Positions 6,890 through 16,439 are shown, counted from the stretch's first letter. The stretch: DNA of 64,000 nt from Dolichospermum sp. FACHB-1091 (GCF_014697585.1 NZ_JACJSB010000017.1:1-64000); one strand, 5' to 3'. Notes: generated by a model from the sequence alone, not told the origin. Numbers and translations: made by a program.

Positions 6890-7618
6890 CTAGCATTCAG
6901 AAACAATAAATTGCTCATCTTTTTTTAAAAAAACTTCCTGTATCCGTTGTAAATCAAAATCAAGCAAATAATCAATCGTCCAGTTAGCCTGACGTTGCAG
7001 CATATGAAAGGGGTAAGTATTCGCCACACCTAACACCTGCATTTGGGCGCGTTTCGCTGCTTGAATACCTACTGGGGTATGTTCAATCACTAAACATTCG
7101 TGAGGTTGTAGATTTAATTCTGGATATACTTGATTCATCCGTTCGACTGCTAATAAATATCCTTCGGGGTTAGGTTTATGACTGCTGACATCATCCCCTG
7201 ATACAATCACAGGAAAGTATTCAGCCAATTTAGCAGATGTCAATACCGTTTCTATTTCTAAAGATAAAGTATCACTGACTAATCCTAATTTGAGATCATG
7301 GTCACGAATCTGAAAAATTACGTCTTCAATACCAGGATACAAAGGCAACTTTTCCAGCTTTTCTAATTCCATTATATAAGCTTGAGCTTTGCGGGTGAGT
7401 AATTGAGTCATGTAAACTTCTGTCACTACCCGACCACGATTTTTCAACAGGTTTTGCAAATAAGTGCCGTGGCTTATCCCTAAAAAAGCTTGACGTTCTT
7501 GCACCCGTTGAAGTTGGAGATTTTCCCCCAGGAGAATCTCATCTATCAGTTGAAGATGGATTGATCCATCCTTAATGATGACACCATTAAAATCAAATAA
7601 AACTGCTTTTAAACTCAT
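6890..7618 (-). CDS. HAD-superfamily phosphatase (beta-phosphoglucomutase-like)
   Basis: 242 residues in the HAD subfamily IA layout. Motif I is LFDFNGV near residues 7-13, motif II is GLVSDT, the motif III lysine is in SSHKPNPEGY, and motif IV is VIEHTPVGI. Two usual catalytic acids differ: the second Asp of DxD is Asn (N11) and the motif IV Asp is His. The nucleophile D9 is kept. The gene lies 37 bp downstream of devA on the same strand and may be cotranscribed. The substrate is unknown. The DFNGV form recurs, as far as I recall, in cyanobacterial homologues, so it is probably a real subfamily trait rather than decay. Confidence 0.75.
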   Translation of the reverse strand: MSLKAVLFDFNGVIIKDGSIHLQLIDEILLGENLQLQRVQERQAFLGISHGTYLQNLLKNRGRVVTEVYMTQLLTRKAQAYIMELEKLEKLPLYPGIEDVIFQIRDHDLKLGLVSDTLSLEIETVLTSAKLAEYFPVIVSGDDVSSHKPNPEGYLLAVERMNQVYPELNLQPHECLVIEHTPVGIQAAKRAQMQVLGVANTYPFHMLQRQANWTIDYLLDFDLQRIQEVFLKKDEQFIVSEC

Positions 7619-7655
7619 GATATTAACTGAAATTCTCTAGATTATGATTATTTAT

Positions 7656-8366
7656 TTAAAGGGTTACTTCTGACAATTCTCCATCTTCCATATAGATAAT
7701 CCGATCAGCTATATCGAGAATGCGATTATCATGGGTGACAAGCAAAATAGTACAGTTTTGTTCTCTGGCTAATAGTTGCATTAATTCTACCACATCACGG
7801 CCTGATTGTTTATCTAATGAAGCTGTGGGTTCATCTGCTAATACTATTTTCGGGTGACTAACTAAAGCGCGGGCTATAGCTACCCGTTGTTTTTGACCGC
7901 CGGATAAATTCTCTGGATAGTAATTAATATGTTCCCCTAAACCAACGTGTTCTAACATTGCTGTAGCTTTAGCATTAATATCGCCTTGGAGGTAATTTTT
8001 ATGCAACTCCAAAGACATTCGCACATTTTCTTTAGCTGTTAGAAAACTCATCAAATTATGGGCTTGAAAAATATAACCAATTTGACGACGTAATTTAGTT
8101 AATTGTCCCTTACTTGCCCCGGACATTTCCTGTCCTAATATTTGTAAACTTCCACTTTGGGCAGAACGTAAACCCCCCATTAATGATAATAGGGTAGTTT
8201 TCCCCGAACCAGAGGGACCTGTCATAATCACAATTTCCCCCGCATTAATCTCTAAATTAATATCAAATAATACTTGTTTTTGTAGCGCACCTTTACCAAA
8301 ATAATGGTTGAGATTATCTACATAAATCACTGTTTCTGAACTAGAAATAGCTGTAACTTCCGACAT
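7656..8366 (-). CDS. devA: DevA-type ABC exporter ATP-binding protein
   Basis: 236 residues from the ATG at 8364-8366 (MSEVTAISSS). The upstream frame would overlap the end of devC and encodes only a spurious hydrophobic stretch. It has Walker A GPSGSGKTT, the signature LSGGQKQR, Walker B IVLADEPTASLD and the H-loop THD. It belongs to the LolD/MacB-like group that powers DevBCA exporters. In heterocyst-formers DevBCA with TolC/HgdD exports envelope glycolipids, but several paralogues exist and the substrate of this copy is unknown. It is the third gene of devB-devC-devA. Confidence 0.88.
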   Translation of the reverse strand: MSEVTAISSSETVIYVDNLNHYFGKGALQKQVLFDINLEINAGEIVIMTGPSGSGKTTLLSLMGGLRSAQSGSLQILGQEMSGASKGQLTKLRRQIGYIFQAHNLMSFLTAKENVRMSLELHKNYLQGDINAKATAMLEHVGLGEHINYYPENLSGGQKQRVAIARALVSHPKIVLADEPTASLDKQSGRDVVELMQLLAREQNCTILLVTHDNRILDIADRIIYMEDGELSEVTL

Positions 8367-8412
8367 AGTTCCTTGCCTTTGTACCTTTGCGTAAAATATA
8401 AAAATTATAAGT

Positions 8413-9591
8413 TTAAAAAATGTCCGCAGGATCAGCAGAACGAAGTTTTTGCATAGCAATTGCGCCCGAAAAAGTACACATAATTATCGTTAATATAAAA
8501 ACATTAATTGCCCGATCTAATTTCATAGCTATGGGTAAAAGAGTCGCAGTAAAAGTTAATTGATATATCCCAAAAGATAGGAAAAATGCAGGTAAATAAC
8601 CTAATGCAGCTAATAACAATGCCTCTTGCAATAAAACTCGCAATAGATAATTATCGGTATAACCCATTGCTTTGAGCGTGGCATATTCTGGTAAGTGATC
8701 AGAAACATCAGAATAAAGGATTTGATAAACAATAACAATACCAACAATGAAACCGACAATCACACCCAAACCAAAAATAAAACCAATACCTGTACCATTA
8801 GCCCAATAAGTCTTTTCTTTTTGAGCAAATGTTTCTGGAGTCCCAACTTCTACAAAAGGATTTTGAGGATCTGGATTTAATCCTATTTTCAATTTAGCTT
8901 TGATTTTTTCAATATCTACACCAGGTTTGAGAGTAATTAAACCAACTTCAATTTGATCAGGTTTGCGAGTAGGAAATAATTGCAAAAAAGTGGAATCACT
9001 AGCCACAACATTACCATCAGAAGCAAAGGAAGCACCATTTTGAAATAAACCTTTAACACTCAGATTTTTTCCGTTTAATTCAGTATTAAATTCCCCCGTT
9101 TCTCGAAAAATTTTCCCAATTTCTCCATATTCTGGACGACTGGCTTCATCAAACAAAACTTGATTTAATTGTTTGAGATAATTTTTATTAGCTTGGACTT
9201 CAGGAAATTTTAAACCAGGTGTAGCTGGATCTACACCCCAAACTAAAATAGATCGATCCATTCTTGTCTCAGGATTACGCCATTGTCCCGTACCAATGTA
9301 AATAGAACTAACTGATTTGACACCTTCATAACTTAATGCTTGATAAAGTCTTTCTCTAGAAAAACTTTTAACTGAAAATAGAGTTTGAAATTGCGGATTA
9401 ATTAAGACTAAATCAGCTTGTAAATTGCGATGAGGTTTGATAGCAGAATCAAATAATGCACTTTCAAAACCCATTTGAATAAATATTAGTAGATCAGCAA
9501 AAGCAATTCCCGACACTGCAATCAATAGCCGCGTTTTTTCTTTCATTAATTGTCGCCAAGCTAGGGGCGTTTTCCGAAATATATTAATCAT
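8413..9591 (-). CDS. devC: DevC-type ABC exporter permease
   Basis: 392 residues. The N-terminus RKTPLAWRQLMKEKTRLLIA leads into the first membrane segment, followed by a large periplasmic domain and three C-terminal membrane segments (about 270-295, 325-350, 360-385). This is the FtsX/MacB permease topology seen in the DevC family. The sequence ends EALLLAALGYLPAFFLSFG and then KLRSADPADIF, a usual DevC tail. It lies 42 bp after devB and 46 bp before the start of devA, so a devBCA operon is clear. Confidence 0.9.
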   Translation of the reverse strand: MINIFRKTPLAWRQLMKEKTRLLIAVSGIAFADLLIFIQMGFESALFDSAIKPHRNLQADLVLINPQFQTLFSVKSFSRERLYQALSYEGVKSVSSIYIGTGQWRNPETRMDRSILVWGVDPATPGLKFPEVQANKNYLKQLNQVLFDEASRPEYGEIGKIFRETGEFNTELNGKNLSVKGLFQNGASFASDGNVVASDSTFLQLFPTRKPDQIEVGLITLKPGVDIEKIKAKLKIGLNPDPQNPFVEVGTPETFAQKEKTYWANGTGIGFIFGLGVIVGFIVGIVIVYQILYSDVSDHLPEYATLKAMGYTDNYLLRVLLQEALLLAALGYLPAFFLSFGIYQLTFTATLLPIAMKLDRAINVFILTIIMCTFSGAIAMQKLRSADPADIF

Positions 9592-9633
9592 GATTTTTAT
9601 TGCACCTTTATGGTAAAGAATTTACAATTTAAC

Positions 9634-10923
9634 TTACAATTTAATTGCTGTTTGGACTTGTAAGTTAGTTAAACCAGAAACTTGTTTACTATCTTCAGGA
9701 TTTAGGCGAATTTTTACTTCAATAATTCGACCATCTAAGTTTTCCCCTGGTTGATCACCAAAGACGTTTTGACGCTTGACTTGTAAACCAATTTGTTGAA
9801 CTACACCTTTTAATTCCCCTGTAAATCCTTGACTGGTAATTATGGCTTTTTGTCCTAATTTGATCTTACTAATATCGGTTTGATAAACTTCTGCTACAGC
9901 CATCATTGTATTAGTTTGGGCAAAGTCAGCCACCCCTGGATTATCAATTTTTTCACCGACACGGGCATGAATTTTAATAATTTTTCCCGTCATGGGGGCG
10001 CGAATATAAGCTCCTTGTATTTCGGTTTCTGCACGTTGCAAATCAGCGATCGCACTTTCAACTTCTGTTCTGGCTAATTCTATATCAACGGGACGAATTT
10101 CGCCAATACTATTAAGTTTAGCCTTGGCTTCACTAATTTCTTTATTGCTAGTATTATTAATACGATTTAGGGCAATTTTAGCTTCTGCTAATTGTTTATT
10201 TGCGGTGGTATTAATCCGTTTGAGAACCGCTTGGGATTCATTTAATATTTGTTTTGCGGTTTCTACATTTAAACGTTTACTATCAATTACAGAATTAGAA
10301 ATTGCCCCTTCAGAAAATAACTGTTGATAACGTTGATATTCTGCTTCTGCATTTTTTAATTCTGCTATTAATTTATTAATAGTTGCTGTTTGGGCAATTC
10401 TATCACCTTCCCATTGGGCTGATATCCGAGCAATATTTTCTGCTTGGGCTTGTTTATCTCCTGCATATTGGGCTTTAATTCTCTCAACAATTGCTTGCTG
10501 TGCGGCAATTTCTCCTGACTTAGCACCAGCCTTAACTTGCTGCAATTTAGCTTCGGCAACTTTCACCTGTTTCTGTCTTTGAATCAGGGCTTTTTTTAGC
10601 AGATCACGAGATTGTAAAATGGCAATTACTTGCCCTTTTTTTACATTATCACCTTCTTTAACTAATAGTTCAGAAATGCGATCGCCATCTAATGCTAAAG
10701 GTGCAGATAATTTAATTATTTCCGTTTCCGGTTCTAATCTTCCTAGTGCAGTCACCATTGGCGAAATTGGGACAATTGGTTTTGCTTCAATTACAGAAGA
10801 TTTTTCCATTTTTCCAAAGTTAGAAATCCCATAAATAGCAATTCCTCCTGTTATCGCAGTGGACGCAACTATTAAAGCAATTAACCCTTGATTTTTAGGT
10901 TTAAACAACAGTTTATAACTCAT
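9634..10923 (-). CDS. devB: DevB-type membrane fusion protein
   Basis: About 429 residues, starting at MSYKLLF (an ATG one codon earlier is also possible). One N-terminal membrane segment (about 15-40) is followed by the HlyD-like lipoyl half (ALGRLEPETEIIKLSAP, GDNVKKGQVIA), a long alpha-helical hairpin rich in Gln, Ala and Lys (about 100-285), the second lipoyl half (IRAPMTGKIIKIHARVGEKI) and a beta-barrel end. It is the adaptor that links the DevCA inner-membrane complex to an outer-membrane TolC. First gene of the devBCA operon. Confidence 0.9.
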   Translation of the reverse strand: MSYKLLFKPKNQGLIALIVASTAITGGIAIYGISNFGKMEKSSVIEAKPIVPISPMVTALGRLEPETEIIKLSAPLALDGDRISELLVKEGDNVKKGQVIAILQSRDLLKKALIQRQKQVKVAEAKLQQVKAGAKSGEIAAQQAIVERIKAQYAGDKQAQAENIARISAQWEGDRIAQTATINKLIAELKNAEAEYQRYQQLFSEGAISNSVIDSKRLNVETAKQILNESQAVLKRINTTANKQLAEAKIALNRINNTSNKEISEAKAKLNSIGEIRPVDIELARTEVESAIADLQRAETEIQGAYIRAPMTGKIIKIHARVGEKIDNPGVADFAQTNTMMAVAEVYQTDISKIKLGQKAIITSQGFTGELKGVVQQIGLQVKRQNVFGDQPGENLDGRIIEVKIRLNPEDSKQVSGLTNLQVQTAIKL

Positions 10924-11451
10924 CATAATTCTCAAAATTAGCCATACCACATTCCCGACTTCTTTAAAGAAATCGTGTATTTTTTCAAAAATATAACAAT
11001 TCTGAAATATTTGTCAATATTTCTCAATATTTCTCAATATTTCTCAATATATTTCAAGCCTTATTTGAAAAGTTTATCCTTTTCTTCCCCCCGCTGCGGG
11101 AGGATTGAGGGGGGTGCGAGGAGGGGGTAAATGAAGTACCTCATAAGAGCGGAAACCCCTGTAAGACCTATTTTGTACATAAACAAAAACCAGTATAACT
11201 CTTATGGACGATATGTTTAACACCTATATATATTTATTCATAATAACATTAAAACGGTGTTTTTACTGATAATGGGTCATTGGTGAGTAATTTTCCGTTT
11301 TAATCCTGTAAATCCTTTAATCCTGGACGTCCTAACCCAGACGTTTTCCCTAAAATTAACTTAACTTTGTTATGAAAATAGAAAACGCACAAAAATTGAT
11401 GAAAATTTTATCACTTCAGGTGCGTTACGCTTTGCTAACAAAACCCTAGTT
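10924..11451. other. devB upstream region with phased 10-bp repeats
   Basis: No gene seen. Nearest devB is a partial copy of a palindromic repeat found elsewhere in the window (CCCGACTTCTTTAAAGAAATCG, about 10952-10973). Four 10-bp units (TTGTCAATAT once, then TTCTCAATAT three times) occupy 11011-11050. Next come a short G/C-rich stem around 11088-11120 and an AT-rich region. The devB promoter should lie in this stretch. I could not find a GTA-N8-TAC NtcA site with the right spacing. Confidence 0.5.
11011..11050. repeat. Four 10-bp tandem repeats upstream of devB
   Basis: TTGTCAATAT followed by three exact TTCTCAATAT units. The period equals about one helical turn, so the A/T tracts lie on one face of the DNA. 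This could be intrinsic curvature or a protein-binding array, or simply a short tandem repeat. Confidence 0.8.
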
Positions 11452-11646
11452 TTAGGAAGGAGGATAACCAGCAGCAATTAAAGCTTCTTTGATAGCAGTT
11501 TCCGAAGCTTGAGTATCTACATTGACAAGTTTTGTTTGGGGGTTAGCTTCCACAATAGCATTAACATCAACGATTTTAACAGCATTAGTGATTTTATTAG
11601 CACAAACAGAACAAGACATTCCCGGAACAGTAAGTTGAATAGTCAT
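11452..11646 (-). CDS. Small heavy-metal-associated (HMA) domain protein
   Basis: 64 residues from MTIQLTVPGM (an ATG two codons upstream is also possible). The motif GMSCSVC supplies the metal-binding CxxC at the start of a ferredoxin-like HMA fold. The end, ALIAAGYPPS, is typical of copper chaperones of the CopZ/Atx1 type. It probably binds Cu(I) or another soft metal and passes it to a P-type ATPase. It stands alone, with no ATPase nearby. Confidence 0.8.
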   Translation of the reverse strand: MTIQLTVPGMSCSVCANKITNAVKIVDVNAIVEANPQTKLVNVDTQASETAIKEALIAAGYPPS

Positions 11647-11808
11647 AAACAAAAAAGAGGTGAAAACCCAATTACAAATAAGACAATGTTTGCAAAAACA
11701 AAAATATTATATCCTAAATCCTCCAGATTAATTAGTTAACATAGAACATATTTGAGAACAAACTCAAGAAAATTGTGGTTTGGGTTAAATAAAACCCCAA
11801 CGCAAGTT

Positions 11809-14124
11809 TTAACCCTGAATTAATTTTAGAAAATCTGGCTCATTTTTCAGATCATCAAAATCAATATCATTTCCAGCGTCTTCCCGATAATTAGGATTAA
11901 ATTCAATGGCTTTTTCTAGATTTTCTAAAGCTAATTTAACTTGTCTTTGTAGTGCATAACAAGCAGCTTTGTGATAATATACAATATGATAATCAGGTTT
12001 AATTTCTAGGGCTTTATCAAAACTGATAATTGCTTGATCATCTTCTCCCAATCTAACTAAAGTATAACCGCGTTTATGCCAAACTTTAGGGGAATTAGGT
12101 TGAAATTCTAAAGCCTTATCAAAAGAACTAATTGCGTCTTCATAGCGTTCTAACTCTACCAAAGATAAACCACGATTTACCCAAGCAACTCCATCATCAG
12201 GTTTAATTTGAATAGCTTTATCAAAACAGTTAAAAGCTTCTTGATGTTTTCCTAATTTTCCACAAGATACACCAATATCACACCAAGCTTGATGATATTC
12301 GGGATTAATTTTAATAGCTTGATTATAGGACATAATAGCATCTTTATAGCGGTTTAATCTATTGAATATTAGACCACGTTTGAGCCAATTTTCTGGATTT
12401 TCAGGTTGAATTTTAATGATTTGTTCATAAATAGCTAAAGCATCTTGATGACGTTTTTCTAAAAATAGCTTTTCTGCTTCTTTTAGATAATCATTAAGAG
12501 ATGTTTCTAGTTGTAATGGTTCTGGTGCTTTTTCTATGACTGGGGGAGGTGTAATTTCCGCTAGTTCTTTGAGAATTATATCTTTACGTTGTTGAGCATC
12601 AATTTCTAACTTTTGCAGATTTTCTAAAGTAACAATTTGCTGTTTTTGGACATCATTTTGTAAGTCTGAAAACTGAGATGTAAATTCTTCTCCAGATTTT
12701 TCTAAATCGTCTATAATTTGCTGTTGTCGTTGAATAGCTGTATTTTCTAATTCTGCAAGTTCCTGAGAAAATTCACTTTCTAACTTTTGCAGATTTTCCA
12801 GAATAGTAATTTTCTGTTTTTGGACATCATTTTGTAAATCTGAAAACTGAGATGTAAATTCTTCTCCAGATTTTTCTAAATCGTCTATAATTTGCTGTTG
12901 TCGTTGAATAGCTGTATTTTGTAATTCTGTAAGTTCCTGAGAAAATTCACTTTCTAACTTTTGCAGATTTTCCAGAATAGTAATTTTCTGTTTTTGGACA
13001 TCATTTTGTAAGTCTGAAAACTGAGATGTAAATTCTTCTCCAGATTTTTCTAAATTGTCTATAATTTGCTGTTGTCTTTGAATAGCTGTATTTTGTAATT
13101 CTGTAAGTTGCTGAGAAAATTCACCTTGGGATCTAGATAAATCCTCAATAAATTGATATTTCTGGATTTGCGTATCAGTCTTTAATTCAGTAACTTCAGA
13201 TTTAAATAGATTATTGAGATTTTCGATATTGTTGATAACTATATCTTTTTGATTTTTAACATCTAATTGAAATTGAGATAATTCACCGGTAAATTCTACT
13301 TGTAATTTGACTAAATTCTCAAAAGTCTGATATTTTTGTGCTTGAGCTTCCGACTCTACTACCTGAAATTGAGATATGAGATTACTGCGAGATTGTTCAA
13401 TGTCAACAATAGCAATATCTTTTTGATTTTCCACCTCTAACTTGAGTTTGATAAATTCAGAAAATAGCTCAGTTTCTAATTTTTTGATATTGTCAATTGT
13501 AATTTTTTGCTGTTGAGCAGATAAATTTAATCGTTCTAATTGAGTATTCAATGTAAACTCTAAATTACTGATATTTTCTTGAGCAGATTTTACCTCAATT
13601 TCCAAAGCTGTTAAAAACTCTTGTTTTGATTTAGGTAAATCAGATAAAAGCATGGATAAATTTTCTTGTTCACCCTGAATCTTTTGTTTAAAATTATCAA
13701 CTTCCTGTGCTAATTCCTGCGTAGTATTTTGAGATTCTCGAATCAGGTTTTTAGCTTCTATTTGAACTGTAGTTAATTGAGTTTGCAAATTTTCAATCCC
13801 TTGAATTTGTTGCATTCCTCGTTCTACAATTTCCCTAATTATAGCTCGACGAAAAAACCATAATACCGCAATTAAAGCTACAGGAAATAAACTTAAAATA
13901 GTTAACCAAATATTGATTAAGGTATTTGTGCGAGTAAAAGCAATTTCTAAATCAGATTTGACTGGTTTTTGCGCTAATTTTTCCTGGTGCTGATTTGATA
14001 GTACCTGAGCGGTAGCAGATGGTACAATGCTTTGGCTAATAAAAGCCGTTAATAGCACTAAAGGTGAAAGGAAAATGGTGCTTTTTAAAGCTATATTTGA
14101 TAATATGGGCTTTTTGTTCTTCAT
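11809..14124 (-). CDS. Membrane-anchored coiled-coil protein with C-terminal TPR domain
   Basis: About 771 residues from the ATG at 14122-14124 (MKNKKPILSNIALKST), which follows an AGGGA-like ribosome site. It has a signal-like hydrophobic segment (about 18-40), one clear membrane helix (about 73-92, LINIWLTILSLFPVALIAVL), a coiled coil of more than 400 residues, and then six or seven TPR units ending near DDLKNEPDFLKLIQ. Inside the coiled coil, a 58-residue unit (174 bp) containing SGEEFTSQFSDLQNDVQKQK is repeated three times, nearly identical at the DNA level. Function unknown; scaffolding at the membrane is an inference. Confidence 0.7.
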   Translation of the reverse strand: MKNKKPILSNIALKSTIFLSPLVLLTAFISQSIVPSATAQVLSNQHQEKLAQKPVKSDLEIAFTRTNTLINIWLTILSLFPVALIAVLWFFRRAIIREIVERGMQQIQGIENLQTQLTTVQIEAKNLIRESQNTTQELAQEVDNFKQKIQGEQENLSMLLSDLPKSKQEFLTALEIEVKSAQENISNLEFTLNTQLERLNLSAQQQKITIDNIKKLETELFSEFIKLKLEVENQKDIAIVDIEQSRSNLISQFQVVESEAQAQKYQTFENLVKLQVEFTGELSQFQLDVKNQKDIVINNIENLNNLFKSEVTELKTDTQIQKYQFIEDLSRSQGEFSQQLTELQNTAIQRQQQIIDNLEKSGEEFTSQFSDLQNDVQKQKITILENLQKLESEFSQELTELQNTAIQRQQQIIDDLEKSGEEFTSQFSDLQNDVQKQKITILENLQKLESEFSQELAELENTAIQRQQQIIDDLEKSGEEFTSQFSDLQNDVQKQQIVTLENLQKLEIDAQQRKDIILKELAEITPPPVIEKAPEPLQLETSLNDYLKEAEKLFLEKRHQDALAIYEQIIKIQPENPENWLKRGLIFNRLNRYKDAIMSYNQAIKINPEYHQAWCDIGVSCGKLGKHQEAFNCFDKAIQIKPDDGVAWVNRGLSLVELERYEDAISSFDKALEFQPNSPKVWHKRGYTLVRLGEDDQAIISFDKALEIKPDYHIVYYHKAACYALQRQVKLALENLEKAIEFNPNYREDAGNDIDFDDLKNEPDFLKLIQG
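12617..13140. repeat. Three 174-bp direct repeats within the coiled-coil gene
   Basis: The phrase beginning AGATTTTC recurs at 12617, 12791 and 12965, a spacing of exactly 174 bp (58 codons), with only scattered differences. It encodes repeated ENLQKLESEFSQEL units. The near identity points to recent unequal crossing-over, so copy number may vary among strains. Confidence 0.85.
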
Positions 14125-14378
14125 GACAATTTTCCCTAGCAGGTGGTTAGTTTTGATAACGGTGTGTTTATACTGCATCTATGATAGATGATTGGTGTCA
14201 GGTTACTGAATTTTTAGGCTTTTCGATATTAACAGATTTGGGGACAAATATCACCTATTCTAGGATGGAATTATGGATAAATCGAAGAGAGGACATCTAG
14301 AATTAACCCCTGGTTGCTTTTCAAGCTGAAAGGGCTTAAAATGATTAAAAGTAAAATCTAAGAGTTAAAGTAAATTCT

Positions 14379-15317
14379 GTGTTGGATTACATAACTGCAA
14401 ATCTACCACTGTTTGCGAATCTAGATAGAAAACTAGTAGTGAAAATAGACGATATTGGTGAAGTTAATTTCCAGCAAGCAAATTTTCTCATCAATGGAGA
14501 AGCTTTAAATTCTCTAAAAAAACTACCAGATTCATTAGTGCAAACGGTGATCACAAGTCCTCCTTATTATGGTCAAAGAGACTACTGTAGAGAAGAACAA
14601 ATTGGAATTGAAGAAAATCCAGATGAATACGTAAACAAACTTTTAGAAGTATTTGATGAAGTCAAAAGAGTTTTAAAAGAAGATGGGACGCTTTGGATCA
14701 ATTTGGGTGATAAATATATAGATGGAAATTTAGCAGGACTACCTTGGAAATTGGCATTAGCTCTTAAAGAAAGAGGATGGATTTTAAGATCGGATATTAT
14801 CTGGTATAAACCTAATGCCATGCCATCTTCTGTTAAAAACCGTCCAACAACTGATCATGAATATATATTTTTATTTGCCAAAAGTTCCAAGTATTACTAT
14901 GATGCAGATGCTATTCGTGAACCTCATGTAACTTTCTCTGAAAATAGTAAAATGCGAGGAGGACGGAATCATTTAGGTAAAAAAGGGGGAACTCCAGAAC
15001 AAGGCAAAAATTCAGGTAATTCTAATTTGCATAATGGCAGATGGGACCAAGCATTTCATCCTCAAGGTAGAAATAAAAGAACAGTTTGGGAAGTTCCTTT
15101 ATCTAAATTTAGAGAGGCACATTTTGCTGTTTTCCCAGAACAATTAATAGAACCATGTATTTTAGCGGGTTCGTCTGAAGGGGGAATAGTTCTTGATCCT
15201 TTTTTTGGTGCTGGTACTGTAGGATTAGTTTCTATGAAGAAAGGACGGAAATTTATTGGTATTGAACTTAATGAAGATTACTGTAAAATTGCCATCAAGC
15301 GAATTTTTTCAACATAA
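14379..15317 (+). CDS. Type II DNA methyltransferase (amino-methyltransferase, beta order)
   Basis: 312 residues from a GTG start. The catalytic motif IV, TSPPYYGQRDY (about 55-65), comes before the AdoMet-binding motif I, DPFFGAGTVGL (about 275). That order is the beta class of N4-cytosine/N6-adenine methyltransferases, and TSPPY favours N4-cytosine. It ends exactly where the convergent endonuclease gene ends, with abutting stop codons at 15315-15317 and 15318-15320. It protects host DNA from that enzyme. The recognition sequence cannot be read from the protein. Confidence 0.85.
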   Translation: MLDYITANLPLFANLDRKLVVKIDDIGEVNFQQANFLINGEALNSLKKLPDSLVQTVITSPPYYGQRDYCREEQIGIEENPDEYVNKLLEVFDEVKRVLKEDGTLWINLGDKYIDGNLAGLPWKLALALKERGWILRSDIIWYKPNAMPSSVKNRPTTDHEYIFLFAKSSKYYYDADAIREPHVTFSENSKMRGGRNHLGKKGGTPEQGKNSGNSNLHNGRWDQAFHPQGRNKRTVWEVPLSKFREAHFAVFPEQLIEPCILAGSSEGGIVLDPFFGAGTVGLVSMKKGRKFIGIELNEDYCKIAIKRIFST

Positions 15318-16199
15318 TTATTCAATTGATTGGAAAATATCTAAAATCTCCTTGAGTTTATGATTGAGTAATGGTTCTAATTCAATTATTTGATTGGGAT
15401 TTTTATCAATGTGAATAAATTCTTGTGATTTCAGGGAATCAAAATCTATTTTCCATGCTTCAGCTATGATAATTGGAATACATTTATATCCATCATTTTT
15501 CGCTTTTTCAATTGCTTGGTTAATATCTCTGGTAAAAAGTAAAGCATGACCTCCACCAGTTGTTTCTCTGGTTTTAACTGGAATTAAAATTGTTCCTTTC
15601 TCTCCCATAATCGTTACATCATAAGTCTCACCACCAAGTTTAATTTGATTTTCTCCAATTCTCAGTTTTATATTGTTATTTTTGAATATTTCTTTCAAAT
15701 TTGTGCGAATAATTGCCTCAAATAAATTTCCTTTTATAGCTCGACGGCTTCCTTCTAATCGTTCCATCATAACTTCGCAAATAGGAAACCATTCCCATCT
15801 TTCTGGTTCAGGTAAAATAGTAGATACATATTCACGCACATGATTTAAAAGTATGGCTTTACGCTCATTAGCTGTTCCATCAATATTTTTGAGGATGTTT
15901 TGTAATCTTTGTATGGGAGCATCTCTAAAAATCCAACCTAAAAACAGCCATTTTGCTTTACTTTGAGGATATGGACGAGCAATTCCGTCATATAAATTTA
16001 GGTCTTTGGGAACTTTGCGCTTTAAATATTTTAGTAACACTTGTTGTGCTTTGGATGAATTTTTTTCAATAACAAATTCATGTAGATTACTATAATTTTC
16101 TGATTCTATAAAGTTAATAAAATCATCAAAAAAAAGCTTATTTGAGTTAGCAATAATTGCCAGTTCTTTCAATCTGATATTATCAGCAATATTAGTCAT
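15318..16199 (-). CDS. Probable type II restriction endonuclease
   Basis: 293 residues, placed between its controller gene (8-bp overlap at its start) and the convergent methyltransferase. A PD-(D/E)XK-type core is visible at about 160-215: an acidic residue in KGNLFEAIIRTNL, then GGETYDVTIMG, then ILIPVKTRETTGGGHALLF. The VK after the beta strand would be the catalytic lysine. The GGGH just after it recalls the extra His near the AvaI/BsoBI active site, but that kinship is a guess. Position makes the restriction role likely. Confidence 0.75.
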   Translation of the reverse strand: MTNIADNIRLKELAIIANSNKLFFDDFINFIESENYSNLHEFVIEKNSSKAQQVLLKYLKRKVPKDLNLYDGIARPYPQSKAKWLFLGWIFRDAPIQRLQNILKNIDGTANERKAILLNHVREYVSTILPEPERWEWFPICEVMMERLEGSRRAIKGNLFEAIIRTNLKEIFKNNNIKLRIGENQIKLGGETYDVTIMGEKGTILIPVKTRETTGGGHALLFTRDINQAIEKAKNDGYKCIPIIIAEAWKIDFDSLKSQEFIHIDKNPNQIIELEPLLNHKLKEILDIFQSIE

Positions 16200-16416
16200 T
16201 AAAAAACTCTCTAGGTGAAATATTTAACGCATTTGCAATTTTATGAATATTCACAAGACTAATATTTCTTTCTCCCCGTTCTACCCCTCCTACATAACTC
16301 CGGTCTAAGTTACATAAATGCGCTAATTCTTCTTGAGATAGACCCATATTTTGCCTAATTTGACGTAGACGAAGACCAAATTCTTTTTGGACGTTTTTAC
16401 TGTTAGATGTTGTCAT
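16192..16416 (-). CDS. XRE-family controller (C) protein of the restriction-modification system
   Basis: 74 residues, a single HTH_3 domain: RLRQIRQNMGLSQEELA, then LDRSYVGGVERGERN and ISPREFF. The size and sequence are typical of C proteins, which delay endonuclease expression until the methyltransferase has protected the genome. It overlaps the endonuclease start by 8 bp, so the two are translated from one message. A good C-box sits 24 bp upstream, which supports autoregulation. Confidence 0.88.
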   Translation of the reverse strand: MTTSNSKNVQKEFGLRLRQIRQNMGLSQEELAHLCNLDRSYVGGVERGERNISLVNIHKIANALNISPREFFND

Positions 16417-16439
16417 AAAGACAATTAAAAGCTATTAAT

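Noticed and set aside
8367-8459. N-terminal hydrophobic extension of DevA
   Set aside because: It overlaps the end of devC and has no homology to DevA. The ATG at 8366 fits the family.
11150-11185. NtcA-like site GTA...TAC upstream of devB
   Set aside because: The spacing between GTA and TAC is 12, not the 8 bases NtcA needs.
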